NCBI GenBank assembly: GCA_019455045.1 | Contig: JACFND010000010.1 | Coordinates: 1 to 59,537 of the forward strand | DNA: 59,537 nucleotides | Origin: Flavobacteriia bacterium | GTDB taxonomy: Bacteria > Bacteroidota > Bacteroidia > Flavobacteriales > Weeksellaceae | Reading direction: 5' to 3' | Shown: one piece after another, positions 41,339-51,647 of the stretch | Layout of the letters: every line of letters starts with the position of its first letter | How positions within the stretch are numbered: the stretch's first letter is position 1 | Notes under the pieces: generated by a model | The model's input: the letters and a program-made list of their open reading frames with translations, nothing else | The model's database searches: none | Told to the model about the DNA's origin: nothing | Made by a program: the position numbers and the translations under genes

Positions 41339-41507
41339 ACGATTCGATTTTAATAAAACGTTAATATTACTTTCTGACAAGATTAACAATTAAATTAATT
41401 TGAACCATCAGGAAAAAACCCCTTTGAAAAAAGGAAGAAAACATCCTTTATTAATGAGGTGAAACACCTCTTTGAACAAAACTCAGCCCCATTGAATTGT
41501 CTTTTAA

Positions 41508-41542
41508 TTTGTAATTATTAACGCCGCATAAGCCTATCTTTG
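41508..41542 (+). promoter_or_regulatory. Promoter of the FUSC-family gene
   Basis: TTTG (41508-41511) is followed after 23 bases by TATCTTTG (41535-41542), matching the -33/-7 consensus. The start codon at 41562 lies 19 bases further, with a purine-rich AAAAAAAGG just before it. A short hairpin GAGGTG-AAA-CACCTC (41456-41470) lies upstream. Confidence 0.6.
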
Positions 41543-41561
41543 CAGCTGTCAAAAAAAGGCT

Positions 41562-43790
41562 TTGGAACGCATCAAATCATATCTGCAACTTCAGTTTGTA
41601 CTCAGCCGGGAGCTCATCGGCAGCACCGATTTTTCAAGAGCAATTTTGGGCGGTACGGCGATGACGATTCCGATTCTGATTGGGATTCGTTTTGATCTGC
41701 TTCAATACTGCATTCCGGTTACCACAGGCGTTTTGCTCGCTTCACCCAGCGATACCAGAGGAAGTTTCAAACTGAAATCTCAGGGCATTTTTCTTTCTGC
41801 AGTGATTGCAACCGTCGTATTTTTTATTGTCGGTTATCTGAAAGGATCGGTCTGGCTGCTGCTTCCGATGATCGGTATTTTGACTTTTCTGATTTCATAT
41901 CTTTCGGTCTGGGGTTTTCGTGCTACGCTGGTCGGTTTTTCGGGTTTGCTGTCTTTGGTGATTGCATTGTCAAATTTTGCAGAGAAATTGCCGGTGTGGA
42001 CGGCTGCACTGCTGATCGGACTCGGCGGATTGTGGTATCTGTTTTTTGGTTTGATTTATCATTTGATCTTTCCAAAAAGCATGATTGAAGAAAGTCTGTC
42101 CGAAACCATCCGGCTGACTGCAAAATATATGAATATCCGCAGAAAACTGATCAATCCCGATTGTGACCGGGTCAAATATTTGGGCAGACTGATACAGCTG
42201 CAAAACCGTCTGACAGAATCTCACGAAGTTCTTCGCGAGCTGCTGTTTGCAGAAAAAAGACATTTTTGGAAATCAAATTATATTTCAAGCAGGCAATTGA
42301 TTTTTATTCAACTGATTGAGATACTTGAGCTTGCCGTCAGCAATCCTGTAGATTATGACAATGCGGATCGTTTGTTTAAAAACGTTCCGGGTGCACAAAG
42401 GGATTTTCAGGAACTGCTCAGTCAGATGAGTGTTCAGCTGACATCAATTTCAAAAAATTTATCAAAGCCCAAAAATATTCCTTCCGATCAGAACAGAGAC
42501 CGACTGATTGAAGAAATTGAAGGTCACATTCGAAATCTTGAAAAGAATCTTGACAATCAGTTTGATAATCATTTGCTTACGCTGAAAAATTATATCAAAT
42601 ACCTGAAACAGCAATCCGAGAAAATCAAAAACATCAGACAGTTTTTGAGCCGTGCGGGCAATCAGGAATTGAGAGAACTGAGAAAAAAAGAACTCGGCCG
42701 ATTTGTGAGCAGTACCTCTTATGATTGGGAAGTTTTGATTGAAAATCTGAATTTCAAATCATCGATTTTCAGGCATTCACTGAGGATTACGGTGGTCATG
42801 GTTATCGGCAGCATCGTCGGTCTGATCGCCGATCCGCACAATTATTATTGGGTACTGATGACAGTAATTGTAATCATGCGGCCAAATTACGGACTGACCA
42901 AAACCCGATCAAAACAAAGAACAATCGGAACGCTTTTGGGCGCCGGAATTGCACTGATCATACTGTTTTCGGTTCAAAGCCCGGTGGTTTACGGCATACT
43001 CGCGGCCATCAGTTTGACGCTTGCTTTTGCGATGCTTCAGCGAAATTACAGCACAGCCGCAATGTACATCACGTTAAGTGTCGTATTTGTATACGCCTTG
43101 CTGACGCCTGATGTCTTGAGCGTCATCCGTTTCAGACTGGTCGATACAGCGATCGGTGCAGCATTGGCGGTTGCAGGAAACATCTGGCTGTGGCCGGCAT
43201 GGGAATTCAAATCGATTAAAAACATACTTTCGGATACTTTGATTGCTCAAAAAAATTATCTGGAACAGATTGCAGTTTATTACAATCGTGTAGGCGAACT
43301 CAGTCCCGAATACAGACTGTCGAGAAAACACGCCTTTCTGTCGATTTCAGAACTGAATGCTGCTTTTCAGCGGATGACACAGGAACCCGAGCACAAACAC
43401 AAAAATCAGAATGAGATCTTTGAACTGGTACTGCTCAGTCACAGCTTTCTGGTGGCTGCCGCATCTTTGGGAACTTATACGGTCAACAATCCGACCACAC
43501 CGGCTTCTGAGAATTTCAATTCGATTATCTCACTGATTCTTCAAAATCTGCTGACTGCGGATGATCTGCTGAACGGAAAGACCGAAAATCCTGTTTTTGA
43601 ACTCAGTGCAGATGAAATCATCCGGCTGACTTACGGTAAGGAATTAAAAGATGTGTTTGCAGACGAACGCTATCAACTTTCGGAACAGACACTCGAAGAA
43701 GCGCATCTGGTGCTGGGTCAGCTGAGATGGATGCTTGAAATCAGCGAGAAAATGCTTGGCGTTTTGAAAAAAGAGAATTTTAAATCCTGA
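41562..43790 (+). CDS. FUSC-family (YccS-like) inner-membrane protein
   Basis: A 742-residue protein with two blocks of five to six membrane helices (about residues 20-160 and about 400-540) separated by a cytoplasmic, helical segment. This is the layout of the YccS/YhfK and aromatic-acid-exporter FUSC family. FRHSLRITVVMVIGSIVGLI, followed by YYWVLMTVIVIMRPNYGLTK and SKQRTIGTLLGAGIALIILF, is the typical second-block signature. The start is a TTG at 41562, which agrees with the promoter and a good ribosome-binding site. Substrates in the family are often organic acids; here it is unknown. Confidence 0.85.
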   Translation: MERIKSYLQLQFVLSRELIGSTDFSRAILGGTAMTIPILIGIRFDLLQYCIPVTTGVLLASPSDTRGSFKLKSQGIFLSAVIATVVFFIVGYLKGSVWLLLPMIGILTFLISYLSVWGFRATLVGFSGLLSLVIALSNFAEKLPVWTAALLIGLGGLWYLFFGLIYHLIFPKSMIEESLSETIRLTAKYMNIRRKLINPDCDRVKYLGRLIQLQNRLTESHEVLRELLFAEKRHFWKSNYISSRQLIFIQLIEILELAVSNPVDYDNADRLFKNVPGAQRDFQELLSQMSVQLTSISKNLSKPKNIPSDQNRDRLIEEIEGHIRNLEKNLDNQFDNHLLTLKNYIKYLKQQSEKIKNIRQFLSRAGNQELRELRKKELGRFVSSTSYDWEVLIENLNFKSSIFRHSLRITVVMVIGSIVGLIADPHNYYWVLMTVIVIMRPNYGLTKTRSKQRTIGTLLGAGIALIILFSVQSPVVYGILAAISLTLAFAMLQRNYSTAAMYITLSVVFVYALLTPDVLSVIRFRLVDTAIGAALAVAGNIWLWPAWEFKSIKNILSDTLIAQKNYLEQIAVYYNRVGELSPEYRLSRKHAFLSISELNAAFQRMTQEPEHKHKNQNEIFELVLLSHSFLVAAASLGTYTVNNPTTPASENFNSIISLILQNLLTADDLLNGKTENPVFELSADEIIRLTYGKELKDVFADERYQLSEQTLEEAHLVLGQLRWMLEISEKMLGVLKKENFKS

Positions 43791-43834
43791 CATTATTTCA
43801 TTAAATTACCGACAACCAAAATGAATGTTTTTAT

Positions 43835-45340
43835 ATGAAGATTGAAGTAAGAAAATTAAGGGCTGATGATTATGAACAGCTGATTGATTCAATGATTGAG
43901 GCTTATGGCAATTATGAAGATTATTGGAAAAAATCAACACTTGAAAAACTGATTCGGCTGTTTCCGGACGGTCAGTTTTGTGTGGAAGTCAACGGGAAAG
44001 TGGCGGCGGCTGCACTATCGATCATCGTGCTTTATGAATTGTATGGTGATGAACACAATTACAGGGAAATTACAGGAAATTTCAGTTTTGACACACATAC
44101 GGAAGACGGCGATGTGCTGTACGGAATCGATGTTTTTGTACATCCTGAATTTCGCGGAATGCGTTTGGGCAGAAGACTTTATCAGGCAAGAAAAGAATTG
44201 TGTGAAAAGTTAAATCTAAAAGGAATTGTAATCGGCGGAAGACTTCCGAATTATCACAATTACAGCGAAGAAATGTCGCCCAGAGAATACATTTCAAAGG
44301 TCCGGTCAAAGGAAATCCACGATCCGGTATTGAATTTTCAGCTGGCAAATAATTTTCATGTCATCAAAGTTTTGAAAAATTATCTGGAAGGCGATCAGGA
44401 ATCTGAGGAATATGCAGCGCTTCTTCAGTGGAACAATATTTATTATTCAAAAAAGAGAAATGCGATGACCGACAGCATCATCCGGCTTGGTCTGGTGCAA
44501 TGGCAGATGAGGCATTTCAAAGATTTGGATTCATTTTATGAACAGGTTGAATTTTTTATTGATGCACTTGCTGATTACAAATCAGATTTTGTAGTATTTC
44601 CCGAATTTTTCAATACACCGCTGCTTGCGCCTTACAACGATCTGCCGGAACACGAAGCGATGCGAAAACTCGCCGAGCTGACAGAACCGATCAAAAAGAA
44701 ATTATCAGAATATGCAATTTCGTACAATGTGAACATCATCGCGGGAAGCATGCCAACGGTTGAGGACGGTCAGATTTTCAATACCTCCTATCTGCTGCAC
44801 AGAAACGGAAAAACGGATTCCTATCAGAAAATCCATATTACGCCCAACGAACAGAAATATTACGGTTTTACAGGCGGTGAAAAAATCAAGGTTTTTGATA
44901 CCGACTGCGGAAAAATCGGTCTGCTGATCTGTTATGATGTTGAATTTCCGGAATTGCCGAGACTGCTTGCAGATCAGGGAATGAAGATCCTGTTTGTCCC
45001 CTATCTCACGGATACTCAAAACGCATACAACCGTGTCAGAGCATGTGCTCAGGCAAGGGCGATCGAGAACGAATGTTATGTGGCGATCACCGGCTGTGTG
45101 GGCAATCTGCCGGGTGTCAGCAATATGGATATACAGTTTGGTCAGGCTGCAGTTTTTACGCCTTCCGATTTTTCGTTTCCGGAAAATGCAATCAAAGCAG
45201 AAGCAACTCCAAATACAGAAATGACCATCATAGCCGACGTTGATCTAATGCTGCTCAAGGATCTGCATTACAACGGATCTGTCAGAACATTGGGTGACAG
45301 AAGAAAAGATCTGTATGAAGTCAAATTGAAAAAGAATTAA
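43835..45340 (+). CDS. GNAT acetyltransferase fused to a carbon-nitrogen hydrolase
   Basis: A 501-residue fusion. Residues 1 to about 205 are a GNAT domain with the acetyl-CoA motif VHPEFRGMRLGRRLYQARKE. Residues about 212-501 are a nitrilase-superfamily amidase with the catalytic triad Glu in VVFPEFFNTPL (about 256), Lys in YQKIHITPNE and Cys in GLLICYDVEFPEL. This fusion recurs widely in bacteria, but its physiological substrate is not settled. The next gene begins 2 bases after its stop, so it is co-transcribed with the deaminase. Confidence 0.92.
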   Translation: MKIEVRKLRADDYEQLIDSMIEAYGNYEDYWKKSTLEKLIRLFPDGQFCVEVNGKVAAAALSIIVLYELYGDEHNYREITGNFSFDTHTEDGDVLYGIDVFVHPEFRGMRLGRRLYQARKELCEKLNLKGIVIGGRLPNYHNYSEEMSPREYISKVRSKEIHDPVLNFQLANNFHVIKVLKNYLEGDQESEEYAALLQWNNIYYSKKRNAMTDSIIRLGLVQWQMRHFKDLDSFYEQVEFFIDALADYKSDFVVFPEFFNTPLLAPYNDLPEHEAMRKLAELTEPIKKKLSEYAISYNVNIIAGSMPTVEDGQIFNTSYLLHRNGKTDSYQKIHITPNEQKYYGFTGGEKIKVFDTDCGKIGLLICYDVEFPELPRLLADQGMKILFVPYLTDTQNAYNRVRACAQARAIENECYVAITGCVGNLPGVSNMDIQFGQAAVFTPSDFSFPENAIKAEATPNTEMTIIADVDLMLLKDLHYNGSVRTLGDRRKDLYEVKLKKN

Positions 45341-45342
45341 AA

Positions 45343-45786
45343 ATGGAATTCTCAGATATTACGGATGAATCCTTTATGAACCGCTGCATAGCGCTTGCAA
45401 AAATCTCAAAACAAAGAGGCGAAAGTCCGGTCGGGTCGGTCATTGTAAAAGACGGACAAATTATCGGTGAAGGAATTGAATCGGTAAAAGCGAGAAACGA
45501 TATCAGCTTTCATTCAGAAGTTGAAGCGATCCGTGATGCCTGTCAGCGGCTCGGTCACAGAGACCTGTCCGGCTGTGTGCTTTATACGACGCACGAGCCC
45601 TGTATCATGTGCAGTTACATCATCCGTCAGACAAAGATTTCAAAAGTTGTCTTTGGGATTTCGACCGGCGAAATCGGCGGTTACAGTTCAAAACTTCCTG
45701 TACTAACCGATCAGACGGTTGAAAGGTGGAATCAGCCGCCTGAGATCATTGCCGGATTTATGGAAAATGAATGCCGTATGATTTGA
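45343..45786 (+). CDS. Nucleoside/nucleobase deaminase (CDA superfamily)
   Basis: A 147-residue zinc deaminase. Zinc and catalytic residues are H57 and E59 in SFHSEVEAI, C87 and C90 in HEPCIMC. The family usually has HAE; here it is HSE. Its length fits guanine- or tRNA-adenosine-deaminase-like members, but the typical tRNA deaminase has further conserved residues I cannot confirm, so the substrate is left open. It is coupled to the GNAT-nitrilase gene. Confidence 0.87.
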   Translation: MEFSDITDESFMNRCIALAKISKQRGESPVGSVIVKDGQIIGEGIESVKARNDISFHSEVEAIRDACQRLGHRDLSGCVLYTTHEPCIMCSYIIRQTKISKVVFGISTGEIGGYSSKLPVLTDQTVERWNQPPEIIAGFMENECRMI

Positions 45787-45964
45787 TTCAAAAAATTTGA
45801 TTTTTTGATTTTCAATCTTTGAAATCCGTTTCGAATCGAAATTCAGCCCAAATGAAATCAACCGATATTTTGGTTTTTTAAATTAATTTGGTCAAATTTA
45901 CAATCGATTTTTTCAGAATTAATCCGATTGAATCATCTCTGCCAGACAGTCAATCCATAAAACT

Positions 45965-48175
45965 ATGACCAAGAAACAACTGATCCTTCTGCTCTTTCTT
46001 TTTCTGAAACCTTTGTTTATTGCGGCACAGGGTCCGATCTACATCACGCTCGATGTTTCGCCCAGCATGACCGGTACCCGTTACAATCTTGCGAATTACA
46101 GCGCCCAAACACTGGCTGTGCTCAATCAGAACAGAAATATCGTTTTTGTGGTCAATTCTGAAACTTATGAGATCAACAACGATTACAAACAGATCCAAAA
46201 ACGGATGAATGAATTTGGCGGTTTCAAATATTCCGAGATTTGGGACATCGACAAACTCAACGCAATTGTCAAACCCAAAACACTGAATCAGGATGCGTTC
46301 ATCATCGGTGACGGATATTGGGCTGAGGACAAACTTACCTATGATAATTTCACAAAAATCGTCGATTCTGGAAATGTCAAAGCAGTGTTTTTGGAAACGA
46401 TTTCAAGTAAATCAGAGATTTCATCTTTTGAAAATTATTTTCACGGTTCAGATATCGGAAAAATCTATAAGGTAACTTCTACCGAGGAAATCATCAATGC
46501 AATCAACCAGATTACAGAAGAGATCACCGGCGTGAGTGCAATTCCGACCAACCGGCTGCTGGCGGTTGATGACTGCGTGTCTTTCACCACCGAAATGACA
46601 GTGAACAATATGAAACTGATGGTACAGGCTTCATCCAAACTTTCGGATCTTCCAAAAATCGTATCGATCAGCGTCAACGGAAAAATGCTGAATTTCAACG
46701 AACTCGGCAGTCCGACCAATGAAGGTTTTGCACACAGAATGATGGGACTGATGAGCTCCGGAATTTATGAAGTGACCAGTAAAATTCCGTCAGGATCAAA
46801 AATCGAAATTTGTTTTGACAAAGCAATCGATCCGAATCTGCTGAAAATCTATCCGATCGTTGAAGCCGAAATCGGAAATTTCAATCTTGCCATCCAAAAC
46901 GGGCAGATCACCCAAATTGACGACAACACTTACGGAATCTGCAAAGAAAACAATACGACCGAAATCTTTTTTGAAATCAATCAAAAGGAAAATCAGATTC
47001 CGGAAGAACTGCTGAAAAAGACAGATGTCAAAGTGATTTCAGATCACAAAACTTATCATGCGGTATATTCGGGCGGCGTTTTCAGCGTCAGTATTCCGAC
47101 TGTGAAAAATACGACAACTTATACGATCGAAAGCGAGCTCAAAGGCTATTTCAGAAAGGTTTCGGGTCAGAAAAAGATTGTAAAAACAGACAACTGCAAA
47201 CCGCCGCCACCGCCCAGACTGGAACCGCTGCCTATGCAGTATCTTCATTTTGGCGAAATCTCACTTGACAATCTGCTTCGCGAAGGCAGAATTTCGAGCC
47301 GGATCGTTGACGAACAGACCGGTGAACCGATCAGTCCCGAATATTTTGACATCAAACTGAGCAACAATTACAAAGCGATTTTCAAAAACATCCGGATGGA
47401 GTTCAGAGAAGACAATTGGATCGATCTGATCATTGAACCGAGAGGCCAATGGTGCGACTGTTTTATTCCCGATCAGTTAAAAATCGATTTTTATGCAGAT
47501 CCGAAAGAAGGAATGACCATCGACGGAAAATATTACCGGCCGATACAGGCAATACTGACCGTTGACATCATCAAAGAAAAATCATGGATGGAAAGATGCG
47601 CCTGGCTGCTGTTTTCTATGATCGGAAGTCTGCTGCTGAGCTGGTATCTGATCCTGATCAGCCGAAAGAAAAGATTCAGAAACGGTTCGAGAATCGTATT
47701 CAAATATCCGAACATCAGTTCCAGAAAAACATTGAATCCGACCTATATCACTTCTGATTTCAATTTGAGAAAATCAGGCTTTATGGCCTGGCTGAACAGA
47801 TGGTTCAATCCGTTTGTCACCGAAAAAAATACGATCGGTTTTCACAACATCGATCTGACGCTTCAGTTCATTGCAGCCAAGTCGATGCACTATGTTTATT
47901 TCCCGAAAGCAAGTTTCAACGAAAGCACGATGGAAAGCGTGAATTATGATCCGGACAGCAAAGACAGACACATTCAGCTCGATGAAAACAACGAACTGAA
48001 AGTCACCCATCAGCGGCTGGCGGTCGGAAAAACAACAAATTTCCTGTCTTATGCATTCCCAAGAAAAGCGGGCAACGATATTTCCGCATTCAGATTTGTA
48101 TTGGGAATTTTTATCTTACTTTTATTGGCTTATTTCTTTATTGCATTAATTTTAATCATTAAATCCTTATTCTAA
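45965..48175 (+). CDS. Membrane-anchored vWA-domain protein of the tubulin-like operon
   Basis: A 736-residue protein, first in a five-gene operon. After a signal peptide (LLLFLFLKPLFIAAQ) comes a von Willebrand A-like domain (about 24-190) with the metal-site motif DVSPS (D30-x-S32-x-S34) and FIIGDGYWAED. An extracytoplasmic beta-rich region follows, with a proline stretch PPPPPR near 416. Helix WLLFSMIGSLLLSWYLILIS lies at about 546-565, then a domain of about 140 residues, then a last helix FVLGIFILLLLAYFFIALILII. The middle domain (566-707) would face the cytoplasm and could contact the GTPase. It starts 179 bases after the deaminase; no clear promoter was found. Confidence 0.83.
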   Translation: MTKKQLILLLFLFLKPLFIAAQGPIYITLDVSPSMTGTRYNLANYSAQTLAVLNQNRNIVFVVNSETYEINNDYKQIQKRMNEFGGFKYSEIWDIDKLNAIVKPKTLNQDAFIIGDGYWAEDKLTYDNFTKIVDSGNVKAVFLETISSKSEISSFENYFHGSDIGKIYKVTSTEEIINAINQITEEITGVSAIPTNRLLAVDDCVSFTTEMTVNNMKLMVQASSKLSDLPKIVSISVNGKMLNFNELGSPTNEGFAHRMMGLMSSGIYEVTSKIPSGSKIEICFDKAIDPNLLKIYPIVEAEIGNFNLAIQNGQITQIDDNTYGICKENNTTEIFFEINQKENQIPEELLKKTDVKVISDHKTYHAVYSGGVFSVSIPTVKNTTTYTIESELKGYFRKVSGQKKIVKTDNCKPPPPPRLEPLPMQYLHFGEISLDNLLREGRISSRIVDEQTGEPISPEYFDIKLSNNYKAIFKNIRMEFREDNWIDLIIEPRGQWCDCFIPDQLKIDFYADPKEGMTIDGKYYRPIQAILTVDIIKEKSWMERCAWLLFSMIGSLLLSWYLILISRKKRFRNGSRIVFKYPNISSRKTLNPTYITSDFNLRKSGFMAWLNRWFNPFVTEKNTIGFHNIDLTLQFIAAKSMHYVYFPKASFNESTMESVNYDPDSKDRHIQLDENNELKVTHQRLAVGKTTNFLSYAFPRKAGNDISAFRFVLGIFILLLLAYFFIALILIIKSLF

Positions 48176-48185
48176 ATACGATACT

Positions 48186-51100
48186 ATGGCAACATTTCCA
48201 AAAACACTGATCATCGGTTTGGGCGGTCTCGGCTCTGACATCGTGGTGGATGTATTCAAACGGTTCAGAAACCATTCTCAGCATGAAGACGATTTGAACA
48301 AGGTTCGTTTTCTTGCGCTGGACACAGATTCGGGCGAAGTCAGCGAACGAAGGGAAATCATGAAACCCGAAGATGTGATTCAGACCAGTGCCACAACCAA
48401 TATAACCGTCGGCCATTTTATTGATGAAATCAAAGGCAGCAGCACGGTGGAACAATGGTTTCCGACCGATTCGCCCGAGCTGACCCAAATGTCGATCAAC
48501 GACGGCGCCGGACAGATTCGTGTGGTGTCAAGACTTGCATTTTCACATGCGGTACAAAACAAAAAGCTCGATCGGCTCGAAAAAGCAATCAGCGAACTGC
48601 TTTCATTGAGCGCCGGCGAAGGAAATATCATAGAAGTCCATATCGTGACCAGTACCGCGGGCGGAACAGGCGCCGGATCATTTCTTCAGACCGCTTGTCT
48701 GGTCAGAGAAATTTTGATGCGAAACAATATCACAAATCCAAAAGTCTGGGGTTATTTTCTGCTCGGCGATGTATTTTTGAGAGATCCTTCGATCAATCTT
48801 GCCGATCCGACCAAAATGACCAATGTGCTGGCAAATACTTATGCCTGCATCAAGGAACTGAACGGGATTTTTGAAATCAAACCGGGTGATGAAATCGAAT
48901 TTGAATTCGGCAGATTTTCAACTGTCCCAACCGTTATTTCAAAAGACAATTCAATTCCGTTCAATCAGGTTTTTCTGTATGATTTTGAAAACAACGACGG
49001 AAACAATCTGAAGTTTATCAGAAATTACAGCAGACAAATATCCGAATTTCTATATCTGAACGCATTCAGTCCGGCAGGTTCGGAAACAAGATCAAGAGCA
49101 ATCAACGAGATTTTCAGACAGATCGAACAGGGCTCGGCTTCGAGATACGGGTCCACAGGAATTTCAAAAATCGTCTATCCGATCGAAAATCTGCTTCAGT
49201 ATTTTTCGGTCAGACGACTTGCAGACAATCTTCAGTCCACCTGGCAAAAGATCGATCTTGATTTTGAAAAACTGCACAATGAATGGCGGATCGATACCAA
49301 CAAAGGAATTTTCAAAAAAGAACCCATACTTGGCGAATTCTTTATCAGCAATGTGGATTCGCTTGCACAAAACGGAATGGGAACCGAACAGGTGATTTTT
49401 AAAAGCGTCTGGTCAAGCACCAAGGTCAAAGATCCCGAAACCCTGGACATCATCGGCAGCAAATCGGATTATCTGTTGCACGAAATCGTTGAATATCTGA
49501 GAGGATTGAGAGATTCAAATGCGGACATCAGCGCTCTGGCAAGGATTCATCACAACGAATCATTTACCGGAAAAGTAAATGACGAAGCAAATGACAGAAC
49601 CAATATCAAACAGGTGGAAGACCAGCTGGAAGCGCTTCAGAGAGAAGTTTTCAATTTTGTGGACGAAAACAAAAGTCTTGCGCTGGAAGAAATTTTCACA
49701 AAAGACATCAACAGCCCTGATTATCATTGGGACGAAGCCAGACACAGGATCAACGGTTATCTGCTCGAAAAAGGAAAGGCGATGCATCCGCTGGCTTTGA
49801 GATATTTCTTTTACGAACTGCTTCAAAAACTGGAAGACAATGCCGCAATGCTCAAAGAAAGCAATGACAAAAAGCTGGCAAATATTTCACAGTACAAAGA
49901 TGTTTATGACATCAAAGACGGCAGCGGTCCCGATACACACATAGAAACCGCGATTGAAGCTTATGAGGTTTACAGAAACGGAAGCAAATCTCTGGTGACC
50001 AAATTTGCAAAACTGACAGGAAAATCAACTGAATTGGCTGATTTCAAAGCAGATTATGTCAGAAAATCAAAAAATCAGGCGAGAACGCTTGAAGATTTTG
50101 CATTGGAAAGACTGGAAGAATATGTTTTTGACGGTCTGATCAGTCAGATCAAAAAGATGATCGACAATCTGGAAATGCTGTTCAAGGGAATTCCGAATGT
50201 GATGGTCAGTCTGAAGAATGAACAGAATTCACTGGTCAATATCACAGATGATTCAATGGGCGATCCGTCGGTGATCAACATACTTTCAAAACAGAAACAC
50301 AGAGATTTTATTTATGACGAAGTGATTGCAAAAAAAGACACCATCTTTTTTCCGGAGGACATTTCGAGAAATATTTATGAAGAACTGTACAGCAGAACGG
50401 TTCAGCAGCTGAGCAATCCATTGAGTTATATGTATGACCGTATGGATGAACGGATCGGCAACATCTTCAGCAAACTGGTGGTCAAAAAACAAAAAGAACA
50501 GCTGACTGCAGATTTTAAAAATGATTTTGCAGGATTCAACATCATCGAAGCGATGCGGAAACAGGCAGAACTCGACGGTGTGGAACCGGTTTCGTTTATG
50601 AGTCAGAAATGCAGAGATGCTGAGCGGATGGCAACACCGTTCGGGGCAAGATATGATGCTGCGGCTTCAAAAATCAATTCATGGGCTTTGCATCCTGAAT
50701 GTGTTGAATATCAGAATTTAACACCGAATGATGCAGACCAGTTGTTTAACAATCCGGGAAGCAGACAAAACAATGCAAACCGAATCATTTCCGACTATTT
50801 TGACCGAACCGAAATCATCAGGGAAGATTCGGTAATGGTACTGAGCGTACCTTCGAATTATCCGAAATTCGCGCCTCTGGATATGTCAAAAAGCTATTCA
50901 GCTTCGACAGAAGGAATTTATTACACCTATTACAGAAAAAGAATCAAAGAAATTCAGGAAGATTCAAATCTGCCGACACCTCATCTTGACAAAAGATGGA
51001 ACAATCCAAGATTTTTCAGAGATCTGGGTGTCAATCGGGATGCCTACGAGAAAAACATTCTCAGCGCATTTGTATACGGACTGGCAGCCGGAAATATCGT

Positions 51101-51644
51101 ACTGATCGATCATCAGGGCACGCCGACCTGGGGATACAATACCGACAGAGGAATTGCATTTATGCTGGATGACAACGGAAAGCCCATCAAATCAAGTGTC
51201 AAAAAACTGCTGATCGAATCGCTTTGGAACAATGAACAATTGATTGAAAGTCTGAATTCAAAATTCAGATCAGAAATTGAAAAATCAAGAAACATTTGGG
51301 AACAGATCCGTATGGAAGGCAAAAGCATGCTGAGCATACCGCTGATCAAGGACATCAGAAGATTTACATTCACTGCCGAAGGTCCGCACAAAAACGAAAA
51401 CCTCATTTCGGTTTTCAGCGGTTATCTGACCAATGCGCAGGACGACAGCAAATTCATCAGTCTGGTGCTTGAAATCATCATTGAAACCATTGCTTCGGTT
51501 GCAGGCGACAGAGGTGCAAACACTAAGGATCAGTGTGTTTCAATCGTCAGCAAACTTTTGGAAGGAATCAAGGACAGCGGAGTTCCGCTGACCAGACAGA
51601 CGGTCAGCAAACTGTTTGAAAACAAACTGGAAGATTTCTTTTAA
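48186..51644 (+). CDS. Large tubulin/FtsZ-like GTPase (Tubulin_2 type)
   Basis: A 1152-residue protein with a tubulin-superfamily GTPase at its N-terminus. Nucleotide motif 1 is IIGLGGLGSDIV (9-20, matching the GxGGxG loop of FtsZ), then FLALDTDSGEV (the NTD loop region), and the tubulin signature GGTGAGS at 159-165 (GGGTGTG in FtsZ). The segment ANTYACIKELNGIFEI matches the helix after the GTPase loops. FtsZ and tubulin are 350-450 residues; this one adds about 700 mainly helical residues with no known domain. Such FtsZ-like proteins have been proposed to act in membrane remodelling. It begins 10 bases after the vWA gene. Confidence 0.85.
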   Translation: MATFPKTLIIGLGGLGSDIVVDVFKRFRNHSQHEDDLNKVRFLALDTDSGEVSERREIMKPEDVIQTSATTNITVGHFIDEIKGSSTVEQWFPTDSPELTQMSINDGAGQIRVVSRLAFSHAVQNKKLDRLEKAISELLSLSAGEGNIIEVHIVTSTAGGTGAGSFLQTACLVREILMRNNITNPKVWGYFLLGDVFLRDPSINLADPTKMTNVLANTYACIKELNGIFEIKPGDEIEFEFGRFSTVPTVISKDNSIPFNQVFLYDFENNDGNNLKFIRNYSRQISEFLYLNAFSPAGSETRSRAINEIFRQIEQGSASRYGSTGISKIVYPIENLLQYFSVRRLADNLQSTWQKIDLDFEKLHNEWRIDTNKGIFKKEPILGEFFISNVDSLAQNGMGTEQVIFKSVWSSTKVKDPETLDIIGSKSDYLLHEIVEYLRGLRDSNADISALARIHHNESFTGKVNDEANDRTNIKQVEDQLEALQREVFNFVDENKSLALEEIFTKDINSPDYHWDEARHRINGYLLEKGKAMHPLALRYFFYELLQKLEDNAAMLKESNDKKLANISQYKDVYDIKDGSGPDTHIETAIEAYEVYRNGSKSLVTKFAKLTGKSTELADFKADYVRKSKNQARTLEDFALERLEEYVFDGLISQIKKMIDNLEMLFKGIPNVMVSLKNEQNSLVNITDDSMGDPSVINILSKQKHRDFIYDEVIAKKDTIFFPEDISRNIYEELYSRTVQQLSNPLSYMYDRMDERIGNIFSKLVVKKQKEQLTADFKNDFAGFNIIEAMRKQAELDGVEPVSFMSQKCRDAERMATPFGARYDAAASKINSWALHPECVEYQNLTPNDADQLFNNPGSRQNNANRIISDYFDRTEIIREDSVMVLSVPSNYPKFAPLDMSKSYSASTEGIYYTYYRKRIKEIQEDSNLPTPHLDKRWNNPRFFRDLGVNRDAYEKNILSAFVYGLAAGNIVLIDHQGTPTWGYNTDRGIAFMLDDNGKPIKSSVKKLLIESLWNNEQLIESLNSKFRSEIEKSRNIWEQIRMEGKSMLSIPLIKDIRRFTFTAEGPHKNENLISVFSGYLTNAQDDSKFISLVLEIIIETIASVAGDRGANTKDQCVSIVSKLLEGIKDSGVPLTRQTVSKLFENKLEDFF

Positions 51645-51647
51645 AAA

